A DNA stretch of 64,000 nt from Candidatus Phytoplasma australasiaticum subsp. taiwanense (GCA_001307505.2 CP040925.1:310001-374000), one strand, 5' to 3'; counted from the first letter of the stretch, positions 40,097-51,003 are shown. Notes: generated by a model not told the origin, from the letters alone. Program-made: numbers and translations.

Positions 40097-40542
40097 ACAA
40101 TAAATTAAGAAGCCAAAAATATAAGAAGATAATCTCTTTTTTGTACACTACTAGCAACCAAATAGTTCAGAGGAAACTAAAATAAAAAAGTTATTAAATT
40201 TATCATTAATAAACTTATTTTTTTGATTTAGAGAAGAAAATTTTGTAATAGATATCAAATAGATAAATCTAGACTATAGAAATGCTGATAATCTATTTTT
40301 ATTAACTGACAAATTCGAATAAATAAATATCATATTTATCTTTGATTTTGATTAATTTTTTCTTCTTATTTACTAAAATTATCATATGAGAGAATATAAC
40401 ATCAATGTAATATTATTTAAATTTAGAAAAACAAAAATAATTCAAAAATTAATGACAAAAAATCAATAATAATCCTGAAATAAATCAATTATTATGCTTG
40501 AAATAAAATTTCAAAATGATATTTACTTGAAATTTGTCATTG
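40097..40542. other. Gene-free flank and A-B junction
   Basis: Similar to 9414-9840 up to TTGAAATTTGT (about 40536), then directly to the sequence of 18536 onward. The junction is within a few bases of 40536. Confidence 0.7.
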
Positions 40543-41046
40543 ATGAACAAAATATATGAAAGTCTTCGAGTTCGCTATCCTTCTATTTATTATGAATTAC
40601 AAAAAAATGATAGTTTTGTATTATCTAACAAGTTTAAATCATGTTCTATTGAAAAAATAAAAATAATCTTAAAACATTCGGAAGACATTGAAAATATTTT
40701 AATTCAAGTACACTACCAAAAAAATAAAAACAATCAAATAGAATTTAGTATTCCTTATATGATGCTTTTAACATATAATCAAATAATTGAAATTTTATTA
40801 GATAAATATGGAGAAGTTCCTGGAAACTATTTCTTTAACCGGACATGTACTCAAATAAATGAATATATTAAAAGATCTTCAGAAGGTTTACAAATACATC
40901 ATATTAAAGAAAATGAAATGAAAGGATTATCTAATCCTGAATTTGCTCAACAAGCTCCTTTTAGTTATCAGATGGGGTATAATTTGGTTTATTGTAATTT
41001 ACTAGAATATTTTTTGTTGCATTGTAAAATTTGGGATCATAATTAA
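40543..41046 (+). pseudogene. HNH-nuclease-like protein, truncated at both ends (copy 2)
   Basis: From ATG 40543 (MNKIYESLRVRYPSIYYE) the product is about 167 residues. It keeps the middle and the HNH-like part (GLQIHHIKENE, LSNPEFAQQAPFSYQ, LVYCNLLEYFLLHCKI). The last His-bearing motif has LEYFLLH where copy 1 has LEHFLLH. The membrane anchor is lost at the A-B junction, and the last 60 residues of copy 1 are lost through a deletion that places the stop two bases from the end of the convergent HsdM-like gene. It could still be a soluble protein, but no ribosome binding site or promoter is evident. Confidence 0.55.
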
Positions 41047-41048
41047 TT

Positions 41049-42803
41049 TTATTTAATATAAGATTCCCAATTTAATATAAGATAAAAAATCATATTTATT
41101 AAGAATAAAAATTGCCAATTGGTAATTGCCATTATTTTGATTAAATATTTTTTAATATTTTTCGACATTACAGTTAATGATGAAAATAAATAAATAATCA
41201 ATGGACCTCCCAGAATTAAATTAGACCAATAATTTTTTATAAACGGAATTATAATACTGGTTGCATTTAATAATTTTAAAATAATTTTTCCTAAAAAATA
41301 TAGAAAAAATAGATCAAGAATAATTTTTAACCATCTTTTAGAATGGTTGTAAAAATATAGAAATTTATCTGAAAATTGAGTAGAATTAATTAAAATTATA
41401 TCATTAAATGAAACAAAATTATTAGTCTTAAAAAGATATTTATAATAAAATTTTTTTAAAATTTCATCAAAAGAATATTTAAAATTAGAATTATTAAGAT
41501 TAGGTTTACGCAAAGAATAATTACGGATAACTTTTTTTATTAAAGGAGAATAAGATCGATCTTGAAGATTATTATTATTTGATAATTTGTGATTCGTTAA
41601 ATTTAAATTAATACCAAAAATATCTTTTTCATAAAAATTTTTATTTTTTTGTAATAAAAGTAAATAATCATATTCAAAATCATTTGATCTGAATAGAGAA
41701 CGAAAAAAACCATTTTCTAATAATTTAATTATTAAATCTACATGTTGACCAGATTTTAGCCTAATTATATTTTGATGATATTCGAAATCTTTATTTAAAG
41801 AACTCAAGATATTTTCATCACCAAATATAATAATTTTACCTTTAGAGGATAATGAATTTAACATCATTGGATAAATATTTTTTTGAAAAATTTCTCTTCT
41901 TTTTTCGTTATGTAAAAATTCTTGGTAATGATTTTCATAATATTTGGATAATGTATTACCATCACAAATAATTAAATCTAATGTTGGAAAACAAAATTTT
42001 TTATTTTCGACATCAACACAAAGTAATTCTTGATTTTTTAATAATAAATTCATACGAGCTAAACTAAAACCTATAGGACGATAACGGGTAAATAAATTAT
42101 TATTATAATCTGAGATAATACAACCACCATATATATTACCTTTAAAATTTTGATTATGATGTATTTCTAATGCGGTAACAATTTTATTTAATATTAATCC
42201 CAAATCATTATCACAAGTCATATCATAAATATTGGCATTTATTAATAATTCTGATCTAACTAATTCAGGTATTAAATGATTAAAAAAATCTAAATTTAGA
42301 ATCTTTTTATTAGTACTATTTTTTTGTTTTTGATGTTCTTCGATAATATATTGAAATAATTGGTTTAAATTATGAATCGGTATTTGATTAATCATCAACA
42401 TTATATTCGAAATAAAATTAGGGTCTAATAAAACCAAATTATTTTTATATAAATTTATTTCTCGAAATAAATATTGATATTTATTGTTATTAGAAATATC
42501 AATATTATACAAAGCTTCATGTAAGTTATCAATTAATTCTGCTTCGGTTAATTTTTTATTTATTAATTGGTTAACCAAAGAAGACCAAAATAAATTTACA
42601 GGTAAAATAAAATGATTACTAATATTCGTATCCTGAGAATCTTCATATAAATGTTTTTGTTCATATTGGTATGACAAATATTTAAAAGTAATTAAACTGC
42701 AAATAGATTCTTGAATATAATGAAATGTTCGCGAATGTTTAGCATATTTTTGTAACAAATGAATTAATTGTTTTTCAGGAACAATACTATCATTTAATAA
42801 CAT
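41049..42803 (-). CDS. HsdM-like protein with lost catalytic motif and membrane tail (copy 2)
   Basis: A 584-residue close paralog of 20052-21824, uninterrupted. The degenerate motifs are the same: IYDMTCDND in place of the AdoMet loop DPTCGSG, FSLARMNLLLKN as in HsdM, and LDLIICDGN in place of NPPY. The tail again has about three membrane spans (FLYFLGKIILKLL, LILGGPLIIYLFSSL, FLFLINMIFYLIL). A short deletion (NGFFRSLFRSN against NGFLNRFFSSLLGSN) keeps the frame. That two diverged copies keep the same changed motifs and the same tail suggests a constrained new role and not decay. Confidence 0.55.
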   Translation of the reverse strand: MLLNDSIVPEKQLIHLLQKYAKHSRTFHYIQESICSLITFKYLSYQYEQKHLYEDSQDTNISNHFILPVNLFWSSLVNQLINKKLTEAELIDNLHEALYNIDISNNNKYQYLFREINLYKNNLVLLDPNFISNIMLMINQIPIHNLNQLFQYIIEEHQKQKNSTNKKILNLDFFNHLIPELVRSELLINANIYDMTCDNDLGLILNKIVTALEIHHNQNFKGNIYGGCIISDYNNNLFTRYRPIGFSLARMNLLLKNQELLCVDVENKKFCFPTLDLIICDGNTLSKYYENHYQEFLHNEKRREIFQKNIYPMMLNSLSSKGKIIIFGDENILSSLNKDFEYHQNIIRLKSGQHVDLIIKLLENGFFRSLFRSNDFEYDYLLLLQKNKNFYEKDIFGINLNLTNHKLSNNNNLQDRSYSPLIKKVIRNYSLRKPNLNNSNFKYSFDEILKKFYYKYLFKTNNFVSFNDIILINSTQFSDKFLYFYNHSKRWLKIILDLFFLYFLGKIILKLLNATSIIIPFIKNYWSNLILGGPLIIYLFSSLTVMSKNIKKYLIKIMAITNWQFLFLINMIFYLILNWESYIK

Positions 42804-43046
42804 TAATTTTAAAATTCCATTTCCGCTTTATTTATAAATAGCTATCTTTTTTTATCATCTAAAAAGGAATTTTCGTTAATATATGTTGTTCTTAAAAATA
42901 AATAATAAATTTTTATTATAACTTTAATGTATATTATACTAAAGACAAAAATAAAAATCCATCAAATTGAAAAATATGGATTCATAATTTATAAAATTAA
43001 TTTAATATGAAATTAATTTCACTAGATGAATCATAAACTTCATTAT
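42804..43046. other. Intergenic
   Basis: Similar to 21825-22030. After 43000 a frame-shifted end of the repeat gene is visible (ATGAATCATAAACTTCATTA). Confidence 0.4.
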
Positions 43047-43544
43047 CTAATGAATCATAACTAATGAATCATAAGTTTCACTATCACTATCTAATGAATC
43101 ATAAGTTTCACTATCACTATCTAATGAATCATAAGTTTCACTATCTGATGAATCATAATTTTCTTTTTTTGGTGAATCATTGTTTTCTTTATCTGATGAT
43201 TTCGCTAATAATTCTTTTGATTTATCATTATCCTTTGTTTTATCAACTTCAGTATTAAGCATTTGTGAATCTTTTATTTCTGTATTACTATTGGTTTCGT
43301 AATTTAGTTGATCTTGGATTTGTGTTTTTTCATTATAATTTTTAATAAATTGATTATTTTTGATTTTATTTAATTTATTATTTAAAGATTTAAATTCATT
43401 TTCTGTTTTTGTTATTGTTGTTTTAATTTGTATGTTTAAAGAAACATAAATTATAATTAACATTGTTGTGATAAATATTAAATAAATAAAATTAATCAAA
43501 TATAATAATGTTTTATTATTTTTTGTTTTTTTTGTTTTTTTCAT
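43047..43544 (-). CDS. Small membrane protein with Ser/Asp/Glu repeat tail (copy 2)
   Basis: A 165-residue protein. Residues 1-85 match copy 1 (22192-22449): a lysine-rich start (MKKTKKTKNNK), one span (about 14-34) and a short coiled coil. The added tail is acidic and Ser-rich (KENYDSSDSETYDSLDSD and on), with three repeats of SETYDSLDSD. The end VMIH follows a frameshift: the other frame continues DNEVYDSSSE for some residues. The repeat is 30 bases long and in frame, so length can vary by slippage. The tail presumably projects from the membrane. Confidence 0.65.
   Translation of the reverse strand: MKKTKKTKNNKTLLYLINFIYLIFITTMLIIIYVSLNIQIKTTITKTENEFKSLNNKLNKIKNNQFIKNYNEKTQIQDQLNYETNSNTEIKDSQMLNTEVDKTKDNDKSKELLAKSSDKENNDSPKKENYDSSDSETYDSLDSDSETYDSLDSDSETYDSLVMIH
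43060..43150. repeat. 30-bp in-frame tandem repeat
   Basis: AAGTTTCACTATCACTATCT followed by AATGAATCAT recurs about three times, coding on the minus strand for SETYDSLDSD. Confidence 0.85.
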
Positions 43545-45095
43545 TTTTATAACCTAACCTATAATAAAATAATTCTATTGATTTAATGAATTTTTAATAT
43601 TTTTAATATTAATGATTATTTACTCATTATTTTAAGACGATAAATTATTATATATATAATAATTTTTATAAAAAATTAACCTTAAAATATTTGTTTTAAT
43701 TTAAATAATTTGTTTTTTTGAAAAAAATTATTCAAATATTATTTATATATTTATTAACAAAAAGTAAATTTTATTTCTTTTTTATTAGTATTATGATCTT
43801 TATTTAAAAAATATTTTTGATAAAAATAAAGAAAAAATATCACATTATATTTAGAAAAAATCACGAATAAATATTAAAAATAAATATTTTAATAATAAAA
43901 AAATTTTACAATTTGAAAAAAATTGAACAAATTTTTATCAAAAAAAATATGAAAAAATAGTTAATAATTTCAAAATCCAGTAATTTTTATAATTCTATTC
44001 TTAAGTTAATGCAATAAATAATAATTAATTTTAAAATATAAAAGATAGAATAAATTTTATAACGCGAAATTTAATATAAATCGTTAAAATTATCCAAAAA
44101 TAAATTAATTAATAATAAATTTAATTGATAATATTTTATTAATTAATAAAAGAAGCTAACCAAAATCCATTTATAATAAATTTTATTAAATATAATTATT
44201 TATTGGAATAAATAAATTTTTTATATCAATCAATTCCAATTTTTTATTTATTTTTATAAATTAATTACTACACTTTTTGGCAATTATTTTATGGTATTAT
44301 CAATATTTTTAATTATATTAATTTTATTTTATAAAAAAGAAGCTAAAAACATTGTGATTAAAATCAAAATATATTGTTTTAAATTTAAAAATTAAAAAAA
44401 TTGACAAATTTTTTTATTATTAATTATATTTTGTTGCCTAATCATAAAAAATTGAATTAAAAAATTTTTTTATATTACTTATGTAAAAAAATTTTAATTT
44501 AATTATTAATTTTTATTTATCATCCTTCATTAACAAAAAACCTTATTAATTTTTTTATTAGTTAATATTTATTGTTGTGTTCGATGGCATTTTCATAATA
44601 TAAAAATAATAATACCAATAAAAAGCTAAATAAAAAAATATTAAATTAAAATACTATTTTTTTATTTGGCCATTTTATGTTAAAAACTCTTTTTAATTTT
44701 ATTTTTGTATTTAAAAAAATATTAAATATTTTTATATGTTGAACAAAAATTTATTTTTATTTATGAAATTATATAAATCGTTAATATTTGTAATTGTCCA
44801 TATTTTAAAAATATAATTTTAATAATAAACACAAAATTATAAACATATAAAATTTTTGCATTTAATATTAATTAATAATTAATATTAAGAATTATTTAAT
44901 TTTCCATTAATTTAATATTCATTATTAAAAATAAATTATTTTCTTATATATTTTTATTTTTTAATAAATTAATTTTACCAAAATAAATTTTAAAAAGCAA
45001 AATTTAATTTAAATATTTTAAACATTTTATGTTATAATTATCAATAAATTTTTATTTTAATTCTGATTAGAATAGTTAAAAAATTCGAAAAAAAC
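43545..45095. other. AT-rich gene-free interval
   Basis: 1.5 kb without a supported gene, promoter or stable hairpin beyond AT-only ones. The homologous stretch in copy 1 (22450-22744) is much shorter. Confidence 0.4.
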
Positions 45096-45101
45096 TTGAA
45101 T

Positions 45102-45743
45102 ATGGCGAAAATAAAAAAAATATTTTTATTCCTTATTATTATTGTAGTATTATGGTATATTTTAATGTTTAAAAATATTTTTTTAATACACAATAACTTA
45201 AAAAATAAATTAGATCAACAAAAAATACAAATACAAAAAAATTCTGAAATCAATGTTAGCGATCAAAAATATACAATCAAAGAAAATTCACAAAATTTTA
45301 AAGATAAAAATTTATTAGATTTTATAGAAAAAATTTATTTGCAACTTCAGAATAAAATTCATACAATCGATGATGAATTAAAAAAATGTCAAACAAAAAA
45401 TTATAATTTGAATGAACAATTTGTGCATAATTATAAAAAATTAGAAGAAATTAACCAAAAAATAAGTCAAATAACAAATTCATTAAATAAAAAACAACAA
45501 ACGTTAATTCAAAATAAAATTTCTACTTTTAAAGTAGATTCTTTAACGCCACTGCAACAACAAATTAACCATCTTAGAAAAAAACAATCACAATTAGCAG
45601 AAGAAGTAAAAAATATTAAGATTCAAATAAAAACAATAAAAAAAGATAAAATTGACTTAGACCAAGCTAAATCTATTTATCATTTGGTACTATACGAATT
45701 AAGCCAATACAATAATAATATAACTATAACTATCGAAAATTAA
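45102..45743 (+). CDS. Membrane-anchored coiled-coil protein
   Basis: A 213-residue protein from ATG 45102 (MAKIKKIFLFLIII); a TTG six bases upstream is in frame but less likely. One membrane span (about 7-27) is followed by a linker and two long coiled-coil stretches (about 65-135 and 145-195). It is related to 8700-9413 and 39389-40096 (LLDFIEKIYLQLQNKI, KSIYHLVLYELS). Only the last 100 bases of a copy-1 equivalent survive at 22745-22862. Function is unknown. Confidence 0.65.
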   Translation: MAKIKKIFLFLIIIVVLWYILMFKNIFLIHNNLKNKLDQQKIQIQKNSEINVSDQKYTIKENSQNFKDKNLLDFIEKIYLQLQNKIHTIDDELKKCQTKNYNLNEQFVHNYKKLEEINQKISQITNSLNKKQQTLIQNKISTFKVDSLTPLQQQINHLRKKQSQLAEEVKNIKIQIKTIKKDKIDLDQAKSIYHLVLYELSQYNNNITITIEN

Positions 45744-47086
45744 TAGTTTTAACTAACAAATATATTTATTTTAAATATTAATTCGGATTATTTTTAATCT
45801 TAAATTACTAATTTTATTTTTAAAAATTTACTTTTATATTTTTTTACTAATTAAATTTAATTATTTATATTCTAGTTAAATTAAAGAGATGATGTTAAAT
45901 AGTATTAAAAAACAAATCCAAATTATTTTTATAACATAAAAATAGTTCTGGATTATTTTATGTATTTTAAATTAAATTTGTTAATTAAATTTGTTATATT
46001 TTGATTAAAAATTAATTATTATAATTTTAATTTATTTTTTAAAGTCTTCAATATATAATTAATTTTATTAATTTTTTTAAACAATAATTTTCGTATTTAA
46101 CTAAAATATAACCCAATAATTAGATAACTATTAAATAAGAATTGGATTAATTAGCAGGTTTTATTAGATATTTGCGATATAAGCAATTAGTAATAATCCT
46201 AAAAGTAAAAAAAATATTATATAAACTTAATAATTTTAATTTTATTATCTTATGAAATTTATGATCAAAATCAGTTTATTATCGAATTAAATAAAACGAA
46301 AATCTAGAAAATTGTAACAAAAGAAATAAATTTAAATTTAAAAAAATTAAACCTAAATTTAAAGAACAATATCGTTTTATATAAATGAAAACATTATTTT
46401 TTATAAAAAAAGGATATATCCTAGTTTCATGGATTTATGCGATTTTTTGAAAAAAATAGACAAAATTAAAAAAAACATTATAAAATGATCGTTAATCTTT
46501 AAAATAATAAACAAAAAGTTATATTCAGAGATTTAAATAAAAATGTGCTATTAAAATACAACAAAATGCAATCAATTTTTTTAAATTTAAAATTTTAAAA
46601 AGTATAGTAGTCAAATAAATTGATTACAATAGTGAATAGATATAGTTAAATTAGGATAATTTCCCAATAATAATACAACCTTAATTAATCTAAGAAATAT
46701 TAATTATTAAAAAATTAATATTTAATATTAAATTTTATATTAATAAATTATTAAAAAAATTTATCCAAATATAATAGTATATTTGTATATGACTATATCA
46801 ATAAATTAACAAAAAATATTAATTATATGTCAATTGTTAATAAAGTATTAAAGTGACATCCTATCAAAGCTAAAATTATATTAATAATAAAATTTTAATT
46901 TTTAACAATAGCTTTTAATTATAAATAATGAAAAAATACCATGTTTAAAACAATTAAAATATTAAATTATAATTTTCATTTTTATTAACTAAAAAATTAA
47001 TAAACTTTGATCAATAAATTAAATATATTTAACCCGGGGATTAATATCTTGAAAATTAATAAAAATTTTTTTAAAAGGAAACAAAT
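45744..47086. other. AT-rich gene-free interval
   Basis: Up to about 46500 it is patchily similar to 22863-24100 (one unit of the 207-bp repeat region, without its hairpin). The rest is unique. No gene is supported. Confidence 0.4.
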
Positions 47087-47908
47087 ATGAAATTTATTAA
47101 ATTATCAAAAAAAAAATTAATATTTGTAATTATTATTTCAATAATATTATTATTGATAATTTTAACTAATATTGATTTATTAAAATCAAAAAATCAATCT
47201 TATCAAAAATCTCATTTATCTTCTGATCAATTAAAACAACTTAATTTATCTCAAAATTTATTTTCATCTGAATTAAAAATTAATAATTATGACAATTCTG
47301 GAAATGTTAAATCTTATATTTTTTCAAAAGATTATAAGAGTATAAATGAATTTTTAGATAATATTACTGAACAAGATAAACCAGAAATTCAATATATTAA
47401 AAAATTATTTTTAATATATATATCAGAATTAAATTATATTAATAATTCAATAGAAGATTATCAGAATGAAATTATAAAACTTAAAAATAAATTAGATTTT
47501 ATCCCTATCACAATAAATTCATTAGAGCAAAAAATTGAAAAATTACAAGAAAATCGAAAAGAAATTAAAAATAATATAAATATTAAAAAAATACAACAAC
47601 AAAATAAAAAAAGCGAATTACAAACACAAGGTATAACTGTTTATAATAATCAAGAAATTAATAACATAGAAAAACAAATCGCAAAATTAATAGCACAAAA
47701 AGAATCAACCTTAAAACAAATAAGTTCCATTAAATTAGAAAAACAAAATTTACAAAATCTTGAAATAATAGTGCATCAAAAAATAAAATTATACCAGAAT
47801 CAATATATAAAATTAAATTCCTTATTAAATCAAAAATTTCAACTTTATATGCAAAATTTTTTTATATTTAAAGATTTATATATAAATTCAAAATCTAATC
47901 AAAATTAA
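47087..47908 (+). CDS. Membrane-anchored coiled-coil protein
   Basis: A 273-residue protein with a very basic start (KFIKLSKKKL), one span (about 11-29), a Ser/Asn/Leu-rich linker (about 40-100) and a long coiled coil (about 105-255: IEDYQNEIIKLKNKLDF, IEKLQENRKEIKNNI, IEKQIAKLIAQKESTLKQI). The ribosome binding site AAAGGAAAC stands before the ATG. It has the same architecture as the other anchored coiled-coil proteins here but no obvious sequence paralog in the window. It lies between segment B and the SVM-uvrCAB block. Function is unknown. Confidence 0.65.
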   Translation: MKFIKLSKKKLIFVIIISIILLLIILTNIDLLKSKNQSYQKSHLSSDQLKQLNLSQNLFSSELKINNYDNSGNVKSYIFSKDYKSINEFLDNITEQDKPEIQYIKKLFLIYISELNYINNSIEDYQNEIIKLKNKLDFIPITINSLEQKIEKLQENRKEIKNNINIKKIQQQNKKSELQTQGITVYNNQEINNIEKQIAKLIAQKESTLKQISSIKLEKQNLQNLEIIVHQKIKLYQNQYIKLNSLLNQKFQLYMQNFFIFKDLYINSKSNQN

Positions 47909-48810
47909 AAATAAAAACATATTAAATTTAATATATAAAGGATAGTTATTTTTAATTTAATTATTTTTTAATTCTGAAACAAATACGAAATATATATTTT
48001 TTTGTTATGTCTTAAAAATTAATAAAAAAATAAAATCATTAAATTATTATATTATTATTTGAATTTTATATTTGAGTTTTAATGCTAAATAATTTATTAA
48101 TAATTAATTATTCAGATTAACTTTAAAAGTTAATCTTTATTATTTTTTTATAAGAAATAAAAAATTTAATATGTATAAAGTTATCAAGTTACTTTGATAG
48201 TTAGCAAAGTAAATTTTTAATTTTATTTTTATATCATTTATTAATCTAATTAAAAAATTTTAATTTAGTAATTGAAATAATTTAGAATAAATTTATAAAT
48301 ATAGAGTATCGAATATAACTTAGTTAAATTCAAAAAGTTTATAAAGGAAGAATGTCAAAAAGTCGATTATAAAACGCTTTAAAATTAAAAAATATTAAAT
48401 ATTTAATAAAATAAATAATTATAAAATAATACTAAAATATTAAAAAAATAATTATTTTCATAATAAAAAATAAGATAAAAAACATTTAAATGAAAAATAT
48501 TACCAAAGCAATAAATATAATAAGCGATGAAATGTTTTAAAAAATATCAAAATTATCATGAAAATTAAATAAGATTTTTAATAGTTATGTTATATTAATT
48601 TATTTAAAATATTTAATTATATTATATAATATTAATATATTTATTTGTAATTATCTACAAAAATCATTAGCAATATTAAAAAGGGATATTGAATTAACAA
48701 ATTAAAAATAATTATAATAAATACCCCCCAAATAAATCCTTCTCTCAAGTTAACTATCTCTATATAAAATATTTAGTTAAAATTTAAATAACAAGGGGTA
48801 TAAATTTTTT
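47909..48810. other. AT-rich gene-free interval with hairpin
   Basis: AGATTAACTT / AAGTTAATCT hairpin followed by TTATTATTTTTTT at 48114-48152 may terminate the upstream transcript. No gene. Confidence 0.5.
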
Positions 48811-49188
48811 ATGTTGCAATTAAAAATCAAATTAACTTTATTTTATTCAACTTTATTTATTGTTGGTTTTGGATTTTTATGGATTTCTAATAATAACCAA
48901 GTTATAGCAATGAATAATAATAATTTATACCAAAATAATTATGTTATTCAGGATGTTAATATTCATGAATTTAATGAATTAGAAAATTTATTATTACAAT
49001 ATAATGCTATAAACCAACAAATTAATAATATTTTGAATAATTTCCAAGATATAGATGTTAATCATTTATTAAAAGAAATTACCGAAATACATAACAAAAT
49101 AACAACTATTCAAAGAAAAAAATTGTTTTTCAGTTATTATAAGGTTAATATTAAATTCAACAAAATTACTAAATATTTTTTATTTTAA
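48811..49188 (+). CDS. SVM-family secreted protein (putative effector)
   Basis: A 125-residue protein. The leader is KIKLTLFYSTLFIVGFGFLW with the end NNNQVIA (cleavage after 33), a variant of the SVM pattern. The mature 92 residues start Asn-rich, then have helices (NELENLLLQYNAINQQINNI, LLKEITEIHNKITTIQ) and a basic aromatic end (FFSYYKVNIKFNK). The ribosome binding site is weak (AAGGGG). It is followed by its own terminator and then by uvrC. In island copy 1 only the last 70 bases of this gene remain. Confidence 0.75.
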   Translation: MLQLKIKLTLFYSTLFIVGFGFLWISNNNQVIAMNNNNLYQNNYVIQDVNIHEFNELENLLLQYNAINQQINNILNNFQDIDVNHLLKEITEIHNKITTIQRKKLFFSYYKVNIKFNKITKYFLF

Positions 49189-49201
49189 AATAAATTAAAT
49201 T

Positions 49202-49226
49202 GGCATCTGTATATGGTGCCTTTTTT
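49202..49226 (+). terminator. Terminator of SVM gene
   Basis: GGCATC / GGTGCC hairpin followed by TTTTTT, 13 bases after the SVM stop codon. It is conserved at 17351-17370. Confidence 0.8.
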
Positions 49227-49318
49227 AGTAAAAAACTATTTAAATCAATAAATAGGATGGATAATTTAAAATTATTTAATTTTCTAAAAAATATTTAAAT
49301 ATGGTTATTAAACGAAAT

Positions 49319-50956
49319 ATGTCTTTAAAAATAACAAAAAATAAAATTAATGTTCTTTTATTAACTAAAATTAATAATTTGCCTCGAAAACCTGGTTGTT
49401 ACTTATTTAAAAATTGTTATAATAATATTATTTATATCGGAAAAGCCAAGAATTTATTTTCAAGAATTAAAAGTTATTTTTATTTAAAGAATCATAATTC
49501 AAAAACTAGTAATTTAATTCAAGAAATATGCGATGTAGAATATATTATTACTCATAATGAAGTAGAAGCTTTTATATTAGAAGCTAATTTAATTAAAAAA
49601 CATATACCGAAATACAATTTTAAACTGTTAGATGATAAAAATTATGCTTATATTGAGATTACTAACGAAAAACACCCCCGTTTAAAAATTTCTTATTATA
49701 AAAAAGTTCCTGAAAAAACTAGAGTATTTGGTCCTTATCCATATAATAATAGCATGAAAGAAACAGTACGTTTATTGCATAAAATTTATCCTTTAAGACG
49801 TTGTCAACCGATTTCTAAAAAACCTTGTCATTATTATCAAATTAATGAATGTTTAGGTCCTTGTTGTCCTAATAATAAATATATTGATTATTCTTTGAAT
49901 ATTAGAGGAATTAATGATTTTTTACAAGGGAAAAATAAAAATATTTTTAACAAAATTAAAAATGAAATTAAACAAGCTATTAAAACATTAAATTTTGAAA
50001 AAGCACAAGAATATCAAAAAATTTTAGAACATTTAAACAATATTACTATTAAACAATTTATTGAATTAAAAACTAATCTAAGCTGCGATATTATTGGTTT
50101 TTGTTTTAATAAAAATGAAATTTCTTTGTATATTTTCAAAATGTATCAAGGAAAAATTCAAGAACATTATCAGATAGTATCGGAATATATCGATGATCCC
50201 ATTGATAATATGATTACTTATTTACATTTATATTATCAAAACAATTTATTACCTAAAAAAATTATTTTAAATCCGGATTTAATTACGAAAAAACCCGAAA
50301 TAAAAAAAATAATTAATACTAAGTTTTCAGTAAAATTTAACACAGAAGAAAAACAAATAAAAGAATTAGCTCAAAAAAACGCAGAAGAAAATTTAAATAA
50401 ATATAATTTATTATATAGCGCTAAATTAGAAGCTACAACAATAGCTTTAAGTGAATTATCAAAATTGTATCAAAAAAATATTAATCATATTGAAGTTTTT
50501 GATATTTCGCATTCTTTTGGTAAATGTTTTGTGAGTGGCATTATTGTGTTTAAAAATTATCAATTACAAAAAAAATCTTATTGTGCTTTCCGTATTAAAC
50601 AAATTTACCCAAATGAATATAATTCTTTAGCAGAAGCTATTGAACGCCGATATCAAAAATTAATTAATCTTAATTTGCCCCTTCCGGATTTAATTTTAGT
50701 TGATGGTGGCATAGGGCAATTCAATATTAGTCAAAAAATTTTAAAAAATTTCATAAAGGAATTTAATTTAGGTGCTTTAAAAAAAAATAATAAACATCAA
50801 TTGGAAAGTTTAATTTTATCTAATAAAGAGATTTTATTAAATAAAAAAAGTTTTTTATTTCGTTTTTTATTTTTTTTAAGTGAAGAAGTTCATAATTTTA
50901 CTATCAATTTTCACAGAAAAATCAATAATCAAGAAAATATTGGCAATCTTATTTAA
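49319..50956 (+). CDS. uvrC: UvrC, excinuclease ABC subunit C (copy 2, intact)
   Basis: A 545-residue protein from ATG 49319 (MSLKITKNKINVLLLTK), chosen because copy 1 begins there; an upstream ATG would add six residues. The endonuclease makes the 3' and 5' incisions in nucleotide excision repair. The GIY-YIG domain (PGCYLFKN, IIYIGKAKNLFSRIKSYF) lies at 15-60, the Cys cluster (RRCQP, CHYYQINECLGPCC) near 155-185, the UVR helix near 210-230 and the RNase H-like core (FDISHSFGKCF, LVDGGIGQF, EEVHNFTINFHRK) at 380-540. The helix-hairpin-helix end typical of longer UvrC proteins is absent, so it is slightly short. It is the first gene of uvrCAB. Confidence 0.96.
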   Translation: MSLKITKNKINVLLLTKINNLPRKPGCYLFKNCYNNIIYIGKAKNLFSRIKSYFYLKNHNSKTSNLIQEICDVEYIITHNEVEAFILEANLIKKHIPKYNFKLLDDKNYAYIEITNEKHPRLKISYYKKVPEKTRVFGPYPYNNSMKETVRLLHKIYPLRRCQPISKKPCHYYQINECLGPCCPNNKYIDYSLNIRGINDFLQGKNKNIFNKIKNEIKQAIKTLNFEKAQEYQKILEHLNNITIKQFIELKTNLSCDIIGFCFNKNEISLYIFKMYQGKIQEHYQIVSEYIDDPIDNMITYLHLYYQNNLLPKKIILNPDLITKKPEIKKIINTKFSVKFNTEEKQIKELAQKNAEENLNKYNLLYSAKLEATTIALSELSKLYQKNINHIEVFDISHSFGKCFVSGIIVFKNYQLQKKSYCAFRIKQIYPNEYNSLAEAIERRYQKLINLNLPLPDLILVDGGIGQFNISQKILKNFIKEFNLGALKKNNKHQLESLILSNKEILLNKKSFLFRFLFFLSEEVHNFTINFHRKINNQENIGNLI

Positions 50957-51003
50957 TTTAAAATTAAAAAATATTTAAATTTTACATTTTATAAAGGATA
51001 TTT

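Larger units (their letters stand above)
38525..40535 (+). repeat. Duplicated segment A, copy 2 (partner 7790-9840, direct)
   Basis: Same gene order as copy 1. At about 40535 it passes directly into segment B, whereas in copy 1 the uvrCAB block stands between A and B. Confidence 0.85.
40543..43580 (+). repeat. Duplicated segment B, copy 2 (partner 18536-22480, direct)
   Basis: HNH-like, HsdM-like and small membrane gene in the same order and orientation as copy 1. Confidence 0.85.

Noticed and set aside
43064-43258. Plus-strand frame with MNHKFHYHYL repeats
   Set aside because: Antisense of the 30-bp repeat of the Ser/Asp/Glu tail.
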